NCBI GenBank assembly: GCA_035376985.1
Contig: DAOSSA010000029.1
Location: 1-21,469, forward strand
Source: Brevifilum sp029548365
Lineage (GTDB): Bacteria > Chloroflexota > Anaerolineae > Anaerolineales > Anaerolineaceae
Direction: 5' to 3'
DNA: 21,469 nucleotides
The notes under the pieces were generated by a model. That model did no database searches, was not told the DNA's origin, and saw only the letters and a list, made by a program, of their open reading frames with translations. Below, in pieces: positions 15,628 to 21,469 of the stretch. A program made the position numbers and the translations under genes. Each line of letters opens with the position of its first letter. Within the stretch, counting starts at the first letter, position 1.

Positions 15628-16096
15628 ACTCGATGTTCAGGATTTCAAGCTCAATGATTTCTTGATTGGGTAAAACGACTTTAACACGATCCCCCACTTG
15701 ATGTCCCACCAGCGCACTGCCAATGGGAGATTGGTAGGATATTTTCCTCTCGCTGAGGTTGACTTCATTGCTGCCCACCAGCGTGTAGCTTTGAGGGGGA
15801 TCGTCAGCCGCTTTGACGGTAACTTTAGCGCCGATAGCAACCTCATGGTAATTGACCTGGGCTTCAATCACTTCTGCATGCAATAAAATGGCTTCTATTT
15901 CCTGGATACGGCCCTCCAGGAAACCCTGATCTTCCTTGGCTTTATGGTAATCAGCATTTTCTGAAAGGTCGCCCATAGAGATGGCTTGCTTTAGAAGTTC
16001 TGAAATTTTCTTGCGCCCATTTTCTTTCAGGTGTTTAAGCTCGGCTACGAGTTTTTCTTTTCCCTCAGGAGTCAGATAGTGTGTGTTGTCGTTCAT
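15626..16096 (-). CDS. greA: Transcription elongation factor GreA
   Basis: Rescues backtracked RNA polymerase by stimulating transcript cleavage through the secondary channel. The 156-residue protein has the usual N-terminal coiled coil, with the catalytic tip motif GDLSENADY supplying the acidic residues, and a C-terminal FKBP-like domain (GSNEVNLSERKISYQSPIG...ALVGHQVGDRV). ATG at 16096 (complement) is preceded by AAGGAA. It starts 24 bases after the stop of the dGTPase-like gene and is the last gene of the minus-strand operon. Confidence 0.97.
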   Translation of the reverse strand: MNDNTHYLTPEGKEKLVAELKHLKENGRKKISELLKQAISMGDLSENADYHKAKEDQGFLEGRIQEIEAILLHAEVIEAQVNYHEVAIGAKVTVKAADDPPQSYTLVGSNEVNLSERKISYQSPIGSALVGHQVGDRVKVVLPNQEIIELEILNIE

Positions 16097-16120
16097 CGTT
16101 CCTTAAATAAGAATGTTTAA

Positions 16121-17275
16121 TCAGGGAATAGTTTTGGGATCGAATAATTTCTGATACTCGCCGATGGCACACCCATCAGTCATCCCGGCAATGTACTCGC
16201 ATACGGTGTGTTCAAGCCCGATTTCATCAATCATCTTTTGGTAATGCGGTGTTAAGGTGGCAGGCTCAGCGATAAAGGTATTGAATAAAGCTTCGATAAT
16301 TCTTTCAGCCTTGACAGCCATACGCGTCACCCGAAAATGTTTATAAAGATTTTTATACAGGAAGTCCTTTAATTCTCGGTTTCGACGGTGCATATCTTCG
16401 CTGAATCCGGCTACATTATAGGGTAGTTTTTGCAGTTCTTCGACCGTGCGGATGCCGCTGCGCCGAATCATGCGGTCAATGGATTGGATCAAATCAGTGA
16501 TCTCGATGCTGATTAATCGGCGGATCAGTTGATGGCGTGCCAGGTCGTCCAGATCTTCGCTGCGGCGGCGTCCAACGCTCTCATTGACAACCTCCCACAG
16601 GGAGATACCCGCCAGTTGACCCGCTGTGATCATTCCAGAGCGCAGTCCATCGTCCAGGTCGTCTGCGGTACAGGCCAATTCATCAGCAGCATTGGTGATT
16701 TGCGCTTCGAGGTGTCCGCGCAATTTGGGGTCAAAATCCTGATTAATCAAGGGGGCGTGTTCGCTTTCGCGCTTAACAATGCCCTCCACAACCTCCCGGG
16801 TGAGATTGAGTCCGCCAAACTCAGGGTAACGGTTCTCAATTTTGGTTACGATGTGAAACGCATGCCGGACATGGTTGAAACCCCCGTGGTCAACCATCAG
16901 GCGAGCCAGAGCGCGTTCACCAGCAGAGCCCAGGGGTGGGTGACCCAGGTCGACCGCAAGTGAAATGGTTTCTACCAGGTCTTCATTGGCGCCCAGGGCG
17001 CGTGCAATGCTGCGCCCGATCTGAGCTACTTCGAGGGTGTGGGTCAGGCGGGTGCGAAAGTGGTCGCCTTCGTCATTGATGAAGACACGGGCTTTATATT
17101 CCAGGCGCCGAAACGCGTTTGTGTGCAGGATGCGGTCCCGGTCGCGCTGAAAAACCGTGCGATAATCCGGTTCATCTTCTGGATGCTTTCGGCCTTTGCT
17201 GTCCTTGCTGCGGATGGCATAAGGTGCCAGGAATTGCTCTTCTAATTCTTCGAGTTGGTGACGCGTGAATATCAT
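16121..17275 (-). CDS. dGTPase-like HD-domain protein with a degenerate active site
   Basis: A 384-residue relative of deoxyguanosinetriphosphate triphosphohydrolase, alignable across blocks such as RILHTNAFRRLEYKARVF, TRLTHTLEVAQIGRSIARAL, RYPEFGGLNLTREVVEGI and DDLDDGLRSGMI. Active family members hydrolyse dNTPs to deoxynucleoside and triphosphate with a metal held by H...HD...D. Here the first His is kept (His79), but the HD motif reads A-V108-D109 (Val for His). The next conserved His in G-H-x-G-E is Ser117 (LGSAGE, Glu120 kept), FEHN is FNHV at 133-136, and THDLDD is ADDLDD at 204-209. These substitutions predict loss or change of hydrolase activity. The frame is intact and not obviously decaying. 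GGAGAG precedes ATG 17275; greA follows after 24 bases. Confidence 0.85.
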   Translation of the reverse strand: MIFTRHQLEELEEQFLAPYAIRSKDSKGRKHPEDEPDYRTVFQRDRDRILHTNAFRRLEYKARVFINDEGDHFRTRLTHTLEVAQIGRSIARALGANEDLVETISLAVDLGHPPLGSAGERALARLMVDHGGFNHVRHAFHIVTKIENRYPEFGGLNLTREVVEGIVKRESEHAPLINQDFDPKLRGHLEAQITNAADELACTADDLDDGLRSGMITAGQLAGISLWEVVNESVGRRRSEDLDDLARHQLIRRLISIEITDLIQSIDRMIRRSGIRTVEELQKLPYNVAGFSEDMHRRNRELKDFLYKNLYKHFRVTRMAVKAERIIEALFNTFIAEPATLTPHYQKMIDEIGLEHTVCEYIAGMTDGCAIGEYQKLFDPKTIP

Positions 17276-17309
17276 TTCGTAGTCTCTCCGAAATTAAACC
17301 TAAAAGATG

Positions 17310-17315
17310 ATTATA
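17310..17315 (-). promoter_or_regulatory. Candidate -10 element before the dGTPase-like gene
   Basis: The complement reads GGTATAATC, a perfect TATAAT, in the 73-base gap between ipk and the dGTPase-like gene. The best -35, CTGAAC 16 bases upstream, is weak. It could provide extra expression of the dGTPase-like gene and greA, independent of the isoprenoid genes. Confidence 0.4.
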
Positions 17316-17348
17316 CCGGATAAACAGGCTTGTTCAGCCGGATTGATT

Positions 17349-18161
17349 CTATTGATGAGCGATCAATGTTCCAATTCGTGTGCATGGCTGGGAGAGCAGT
17401 TCCTGCAGATTTCCAGTCTTCAAGCCGGAAAAAATGGTTACTTTGAGAGCCGGGTTTTCTTGTACCAGTTTGACCATTGCTTTAACTTTAGACAACATGC
17501 CGCCGGTGACATCCACAGCCCGGGATGGCGCGAGGGCGGGTTGGATTTGCTCAAAGTTTCCAGGTGTAATTTGCGCGATGGTTTCCCCCGGCTTTTGCGG
17601 ATCGCTATAGACCCCGGCATCCTGGCCTGCAATCAGGATCTGCTGGGGACATAATGGCTCAACCAGGCTCTGAAACAAGTCTTCTGTTGAGAGGATTGTG
17701 CCGCCTAATTCAAGATCGAAGACCACATCGCCATACACCACCGGGATCAGGCCGTGCTCGAGAGCGAGTTTGATCGGTTGAGTGTCCCAGGCGTGAACAC
17801 AACGGTTCTTTGCTGTGACCACGGCTGAGGGCGGGAAGACGACAACGGGTAGACCAGACCGGGTTAACGCCTCAACAACCAGCAGGTTCAAGGCGCGTGC
17901 GGCTTGCCACACCTCGTAAAAGCCCTGCCAGTATGCCGCGCCTTCTCCCCCGGAATGTGTCTGGTAGCGATTGGCGACATCATGCCCAAAAGAGCCCGAA
18001 CCATGCCCGATTAAAAGGCGCAACTCCGGCGAAGCCTTCAGCGCAGCGGAAATCTCTTCTGCCAGGCGTGCGATGACATCCAGACGGGGAGTCAGGGGCT
18101 GTGTTTTGTCGGTGATTAACGACCCTCCTAATTTCAGAAATACCAGACGGGAGCGATCCAT
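17349..18161 (-). CDS. Isopentenyl phosphate kinase
   Basis: Amino-acid-kinase-fold enzyme that converts isopentenyl phosphate to isopentenyl diphosphate with ATP, the last step of the alternative (archaeal-type) mevalonate pathway. The 270-residue protein begins with the nucleotide-binding block LKLGGSLITDK (9-19) and carries GHGSGSFGHD (52-61), whose His60 corresponds to the catalytic histidine diagnostic of this family against other amino-acid kinases. Further blocks are VYGDVVFD, LSTEDLFQ and DVTGGMLSKV. The start codon overlaps the mevalonate kinase stop by one base (TAATG), so translation is coupled. AAGGTG upstream lies within the mvk end. Confidence 0.95.
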   Translation of the reverse strand: MDRSRLVFLKLGGSLITDKTQPLTPRLDVIARLAEEISAALKASPELRLLIGHGSGSFGHDVANRYQTHSGGEGAAYWQGFYEVWQAARALNLLVVEALTRSGLPVVVFPPSAVVTAKNRCVHAWDTQPIKLALEHGLIPVVYGDVVFDLELGGTILSTEDLFQSLVEPLCPQQILIAGQDAGVYSDPQKPGETIAQITPGNFEQIQPALAPSRAVDVTGGMLSKVKAMVKLVQENPALKVTIFSGLKTGNLQELLSQPCTRIGTLIAHQ

Positions 18162-19114
18162 TATTTTTCACCTTTGCTGAGTGTTGTGGTGATTACCCGG
18201 GTAGCGCCTGCTTCCAACAGGGCAGATTTGATCGACTGTGTATTTTGTGTGGGCGCCAGGGCGATCACGTTGCCGCCGCGCCCGCCGCCGGAAAGCTTAG
18301 CGCCAACCGCACCGGCAGCCAGCGCTGCTGAGATGAGTTCGCCTAATTTCGGACTGCTGACGGTTAATTGCTCAAGGAGGCGTTGATTTTCACCCATTAA
18401 TTGACCCAAGAGATCTGTGTTGCCTGCAATCAAAGCCTGGCGGGCATTAAATGCAATTTGTCCGATCTGTTCAAAGATGGGGTGATAAGTTTCCGGGGCC
18501 AACGCCTGCAGTTTACGAACATCGGCGACGGTGTCTTTTGTAGACGTTTTTTCGCCGGTGTCAGCGATCACCCAATGGGTGGGTAGTTGAATTTCCAGGT
18601 GTTCGATGGGCTTGCCGTGGGTGAAGAAAACCGGTTTTTGGTGGGCGATGACATAATTGTCAATGCCGGAAGGCGTGCCGTGATGAATTTTTTCAACTTC
18701 GAATGCCAGGGAAGAGGTTTCGCCTGCAGTCAGGGGTTTGCCGAGGAAATCCGTTAATGCGCGGATGGTTGCGATGGTGATGGCTGCACTGGATCCCATT
18801 CCAGCCGCAATGGGGATCGTTGATGAAATCAGCAGGGTGAGGGACGGCAGATGATCGAGGTTGACCGCATTGAGAACCTGCTGGATCGTCACAGCGAAGG
18901 GGTGCTCCCTGTCAAGGTCAGCCAGATCAACATCGAGCTGAATATCCGGGGCTTTGATGTGCACCTGGTTCTTGCGCCCGGTAACTTCCGGAATCACCCG
19001 TGCCGTGGCATAGACTTTGCTGACCGGCATGGCGATTGCAGGCTGAGCATAAACAACAGCATGTTCACCAAAGAGGATGATTTTCCCGGGCGCTTTTGCA
19101 TAAATGGCGGGCAT
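18161..19114 (-). CDS. mvk: Mevalonate kinase
   Basis: GHMP-family kinase forming 5-phosphomevalonate from mevalonate. The 317-residue protein shows GHMP motif 1 APGKIILFGEHAVVY (8-22, Lys11 and Glu19), motif 2 IPIAAGMGSSAA (100-111), the active-site region HGTPSGIDN with Asp152, and motif 3 AKLSGGGRGGN near the C-terminus. The HGTPSGID and GEHAVVY wording is typical of mevalonate kinase rather than phosphomevalonate kinase or the diphosphomevalonate decarboxylases. It sits 12 bases after the prenyltransferase gene and overlaps ipk by one base. A second phosphomevalonate-handling enzyme needed to link Mvk to Ipk (a phosphomevalonate decarboxylase) is not in this window. Confidence 0.95.
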   Translation of the reverse strand: MPAIYAKAPGKIILFGEHAVVYAQPAIAMPVSKVYATARVIPEVTGRKNQVHIKAPDIQLDVDLADLDREHPFAVTIQQVLNAVNLDHLPSLTLLISSTIPIAAGMGSSAAITIATIRALTDFLGKPLTAGETSSLAFEVEKIHHGTPSGIDNYVIAHQKPVFFTHGKPIEHLEIQLPTHWVIADTGEKTSTKDTVADVRKLQALAPETYHPIFEQIGQIAFNARQALIAGNTDLLGQLMGENQRLLEQLTVSSPKLGELISAALAAGAVGAKLSGGGRGGNVIALAPTQNTQSIKSALLEAGATRVITTTLSKGEK

Positions 19115-19126
19115 ATTTAATCCAGG

Positions 19127-20083
19127 TCAGAGCCAGTACAGGATCACCACAACGGTAATACCCCACAGGAGGATCGCAGCTTGCATCGGGCGGTCGGAGA
19201 CAACAATATCTTCGGGCGTGCCGCCAGAATTTTCAATCCGAACCAGGTAGAGATAGCGGAAAAGCCCATAGATCACAAAGGGGATGGTGAACATCATGTG
19301 GAAGCTGTCGGGTGTGTTTGTCGTTGAAAAGGTATACAGACAATAGGTCATCAGTGTGGTAGAGAGGACGATGGTTAATAACTGATCCAGGAGTTCGAGT
19401 GTGTAACCGTCTAGAACGCGCCGGTGCGAAGGTGCCTTTGTATTGAGGAGTTCAATCTCAGACCGGCGCTTTCCCAGGCCGATGAATAAAGCCAGAAATA
19501 CTGTGGCGACAAACAGCCAGGGAGAAAAGCGCTCGGTTTCAATGATTATTACACCAGCAGCGACACGCAAGACAAAACCCGCCGCAATGATCATGACGTC
19601 AATCAGGGCGATATGCTTTAACCACAGTGAGTAAGCAAGCATGAGGATGAAATAGGCTGCAATAATCCATCCCAAAGCAGTGTTCAGGAAAAATGCTGCG
19701 GGAAAGGTGAGCAAACCCAGCACGACCAGCGCGATGACTGCAGAACGCCGTGAGAGCGCTCCGGAGGCCAGCGGGCGATGCTTTTTTACCGGATGCTGCC
19801 GGTCGAATTTGATATCGACAAGGTCATTGATGATGTAAATCATGCTGGATACCAGGCAAAATAAAAAAGCCGCCGCCAGGGTGATGAGAAATGATGCCGA
19901 AGAGAGAAGCTGACGGTCAAAAACCAGACCTGCAAACACAAACACGTTTTTAAGCCATTGTTTTGGCCGCATGGTTTTGATGATGTTGTGCAGTTGATTG
20001 CTCATTTGCCAGTTTCCACACAGAGGGTTTTTCGTTAAGAACTTCTTCGATCGTGTTATTGGGTCTGTTGATGGTTCCTTCAT
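19127..20083 (-). CDS. UbiA-family prenyltransferase, DPPR-synthase-like
   Basis: Polytopic membrane enzyme with about eight hydrophobic segments. The wording MRPKQWLKNVFVFAGLVF and NDLVDIKFDRQHPVKKHRP (residues 86-104 in the long form, aspartates 87, 90, 94) is that of the decaprenyl-phosphate phosphoribosyltransferase branch of UbiA, which joins polyprenyl phosphate and PRPP. The second aspartate-region equivalent is YSLWLKHIALIDVMIIAAGF. The acceptor or donor in this organism is not provable from sequence; another polyprenyl-phosphate glycosyl transfer, or quinone prenylation, remains possible. Two starts are reasonable: ATG 20083 with GGAG very close upstream, or ATG 20005 (292 residues, MSNQLHNIIKTMRPKQW), which matches the usual family N-terminus but has a weak ribosome site. 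It is the first gene of the operon with mvk and ipk. Confidence 0.87.
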   Translation of the reverse strand: MKEPSTDPITRSKKFLTKNPLCGNWQMSNQLHNIIKTMRPKQWLKNVFVFAGLVFDRQLLSSASFLITLAAAFLFCLVSSMIYIINDLVDIKFDRQHPVKKHRPLASGALSRRSAVIALVVLGLLTFPAAFFLNTALGWIIAAYFILMLAYSLWLKHIALIDVMIIAAGFVLRVAAGVIIIETERFSPWLFVATVFLALFIGLGKRRSEIELLNTKAPSHRRVLDGYTLELLDQLLTIVLSTTLMTYCLYTFSTTNTPDSFHMMFTIPFVIYGLFRYLYLVRIENSGGTPEDIVVSDRPMQAAILLWGITVVVILYWL

Positions 20084-20220
20084 GTCTCCTGCAGGAATAT
20101 GCGCAATTCAAGCGTGTCGAGATTAGCCACGAGCTTCTGGATGCCAGAACGCGCAGGAAACGTTTGTGAAAAATGTTTTACCCGCAGCAGAAACACTCAT
20201 GAACATCATGGTACATTAAA

Positions 20221-20229
20221 ATTATACCA
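20221..20229 (-). promoter_or_regulatory. Extended -10 promoter of the ubiA-mvk-ipk operon
   Basis: The complement reads TGGTATAAT, a perfect extended -10 (TGnTATAAT), about 140 bases before the first start codon of the prenyltransferase gene. No convincing -35 is seen, as is common for extended -10 promoters. The leader between promoter and gene contains a small inverted repeat CATGA-ACA-TCATG. Confidence 0.55.
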
Positions 20230-20296
20230 AATGCGAACCAAATAATGCCAGAATTCACTTTAGGCTGGGGATGATTTTCCTTTCGGCATTTCGAGA

Positions 20297-20302
20297 TACA
20301 AT
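20297..20302 (+). promoter_or_regulatory. -10 element of tlyA, spaced for leaderless transcription
   Basis: TACAAT (20297-20302, 5/6 consensus) ends six bases before ATG 20309. A start site 7 bases downstream of the -10 falls on the A of the ATG. No Shine-Dalgarno is visible upstream of tlyA. The -35 region is weak (TTTTCC at 20275-20280). Confidence 0.4.
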
Positions 20303-20308
20303 TAATTG

Positions 20309-21112
20309 ATGAAAAAGATGCGGATTGATCAATTGCTGGTTGAACGCGGCCTGGCGGAAAGTCGAAACCGGGCACAGCGCCTGGTGATGGCTGGTGAGGT
20401 GTGTGTTGCGGGCGAGCTGGTTGATAAACCCTCAATGCAGGTTGCGTTTGACGCGCAGATCACGTTAAAAGCACGACCGAAATACGTCTCGCGCGGCGGA
20501 GAAAAATTGGCAGCAGCACTGCTGTTCTTTTCCGTGAAGACGGAAGGCCAGGTGTGTGCTGATGTGGGCGCGTCGACGGGCGGATTTACCGATTGTTTGC
20601 TGCAAAATGGCGCAGACAAAGTGTATGCCATTGATGTGGGATACGGCGTGTTGCACTGGAAGCTTCGCCAGGATCCGCGGGTGGTGGTGATGGAGCGGAC
20701 CAATGCGCGTTATCTTGATCGATTGCCCGAAGCGGTAGACCTGGTCACAATTGATGCGTCTTTTATCTCGTTAACGTTGCTTCTTCCAGCTGTAAAGGGC
20801 TGGTTTGACGGCTCGAGCGGGCAGGTGATCGCGTTGATCAAACCCCAATTTGAGGCTGGCCGGAAACAGGCTGCAGTTCATGCCGGGGTAATCAAAGATC
20901 GGGCGGTGCATGCACAGGTTCTGAACAAAACCCTGGCGGAAGCCTCCGCTTTAGGGTTTTATCCACGGGGTTTGATCCCTTCGCCCATCCGCGGCCCTAA
21001 AGGCAATATTGAATTCCTGGTCGATCTACGATTGATGCCTGAGGATCCGATTGACCTTCAGAAGATGATCGACGATGCACTGGAGCATGCGGCCCATCTG
21101 GCCCAGGAATAA
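20309..21112 (+). CDS. tlyA: TlyA-family rRNA 2'-O-methyltransferase (hemolysin A family)
   Basis: A 267-residue protein with an N-terminal S4 RNA-binding domain (RIDQLLVERGLAESRNRAQRL cut to its core RIDQLLVERGLAESR, then GEVCVAGELVDKP) joined to a FtsJ-type SAM methyltransferase. The SAM motif is DVGASTGGFTDCLL (85-98); catalytic-type residues are Lys66 (RGGEKL), Asp149 (TIDASFISL), Lys178 and Glu182 (LIKPQFEAG). TlyA of mycobacteria methylates 16S and 23S rRNA ribose and makes ribosomes sensitive to capreomycin; the 'hemolysin' name is historical. ATG 20309 is preferred over TTG 20306. It is divergent from the isoprenoid operon and stands alone. Confidence 0.94.
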   Translation: MKKMRIDQLLVERGLAESRNRAQRLVMAGEVCVAGELVDKPSMQVAFDAQITLKARPKYVSRGGEKLAAALLFFSVKTEGQVCADVGASTGGFTDCLLQNGADKVYAIDVGYGVLHWKLRQDPRVVVMERTNARYLDRLPEAVDLVTIDASFISLTLLLPAVKGWFDGSSGQVIALIKPQFEAGRKQAAVHAGVIKDRAVHAQVLNKTLAEASALGFYPRGLIPSPIRGPKGNIEFLVDLRLMPEDPIDLQKMIDDALEHAAHLAQE

Positions 21113-21289
21113 TGGTTTCACGGAACAGAGGTTTCGCATAGTATTATCACTTATAATTTAATTTTGATGATGGGTCATACCAGGCGTGTGGATAAATTTT
21201 CTTTGTGGGTTGTTTGTGGTTGCTTTAGAAAGTGAATATTTCGGGATCTGAGAGTGTTGAAAATTGGTTAGTTCTTATTTCAGATATTT
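21113..21289. other. Non-coding stretch after tlyA
   Basis: No gene, clear terminator or RNA was recognised here. The stretch is AT-rich and includes one TATAAT (21152-21157) without a good -35, and T/G-rich sequence up to the tandem repeats. Confidence 0.5.
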
Positions 21290-21469
21290 GTAGGGGCGGA
21301 CCTTCGCGTAGCGCTCCCTGTGACCTGTGAGGGTATTGAGCTGTGGTTGACCCGGTCATCCGTAGGGGCAACCCTTCGCGCAGCACTCCCTGTGCCATGC
21401 AAGGGTATCGAGCCGTGGTTGACCCGGTCACCCGTAGGGGCAACCCTCCGTGGTTGCCCTGGGCGGACA
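21290..21469. repeat. 72-bp tandem repeat array, running off the window
   Basis: Units begin with GTAGGGGC at 21290, 21362 and 21434, a period of exactly 72 bases. Units 1 and 2 differ at 12 of 72 positions, all substitutions. Each unit ends in GTGGTTGACCCGGTCA(T/C)CC and contains a nested CCCT...AGGG inverted repeat in its middle. The third unit is shortened: about 14 bases of the unit start join directly to CCGTGGTTGCCC, making a perfect 8-bp hairpin GGGCAACC / GGTTGCCC (21438-21445 with 21452-21459), then GGGCGGACA at the edge. It looks like a family of palindromic intergenic repeats. An open frame across it on the minus strand is judged spurious. Confidence 0.88.

Noticed and set aside
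21225..21443. 72-residue minus-strand reading frame with a repeated 24-residue unit
   Set aside because: It is the translation of the 72-bp DNA repeat (72 = 3 x 24). It has no ribosome binding site, and the DNA pattern is palindromic, so it is a by-product of the repeat.
21290..21469. CRISPR array or integron attC array
   Set aside because: Whole 72-bp units repeat with no unique spacers between them, and there is no integrase or cas gene; the pattern fits a tandem palindromic repeat.

Overview
The window reads as ordinary chromosome of a bacterium of the Chloroflexota, most probably Anaerolineae. This is an inference from gene content and protein style, not a database result. The clues are a mevalonate kinase next to an isopentenyl phosphate kinase (the 'alternative' mevalonate route known from archaea and some Chloroflexi), a topoisomerase I with an extra N-terminal zinc ribbon, a short archaeal-like S-adenosylhomocysteinase, a Pro/Thr-rich lipoprotein, and a gram-positive-type LexA box at recA. 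Composition is moderate in GC and even throughout. I see no tRNA, rRNA, CRISPR array, prophage or insertion sequence.

Layout. (1) 1-2397, plus strand: the 3' end of mtnA, a PfkB-family (adenosine-kinase-like) gene and ahcY, tightly spaced, forming an S-adenosylmethionine by-product recycling operon that ends at a strong hairpin. (2) 2558-6997, minus strand: recA with its own LexA-type promoter, an M23 peptidase lipoprotein translationally coupled to a DUF1015 gene, and a DegV lipid-binding protein. (3) 7096-7227, minus strand: a short start-less reading frame that looks like a relic of a TrkA-C domain. (4) 7230-14396, plus strand: ffh, rpsP, khpA, rimM, dprA, manC and topA. From khpA on, these are separated by only a few bases or overlap. 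Here the classical rpsP-khpA-rimM translation cluster runs into dprA-manC-topA, not trmD-rplS. (5) 14499-15569: an unrecognised two-helix membrane protein, ending at a bidirectional terminator shared with greA. (6) 15626-20083, minus strand: an operon reading ubiA-like prenyltransferase, mvk, ipk, dgt-like, greA. (7) 20309-21112: tlyA on the plus strand, possibly leaderless. (8) 21113-21469: no gene, ending in a 72-bp tandem repeat that runs off the window.

How genes work together. MtnA, the PfkB kinase and AhcY handle methylthioadenosine- and adenosylhomocysteine-derived products. Mvk and Ipk supply isoprenoid precursors, and the UbiA-family enzyme beside them probably consumes a polyprenyl phosphate. 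Ffh, RpsP, KhpA, RimM and TlyA serve ribosome assembly and protein targeting. RecA, DprA and TopA serve DNA handling. The most unusual single observation is the dGTPase-like HD protein at 16121-17275. Its fold-level sequence is well conserved, but the HD-motif histidine and a second active-site histidine are replaced (Val108, Ser117), which suggests a pseudoenzyme or a changed activity. No clear new multi-gene system was found.
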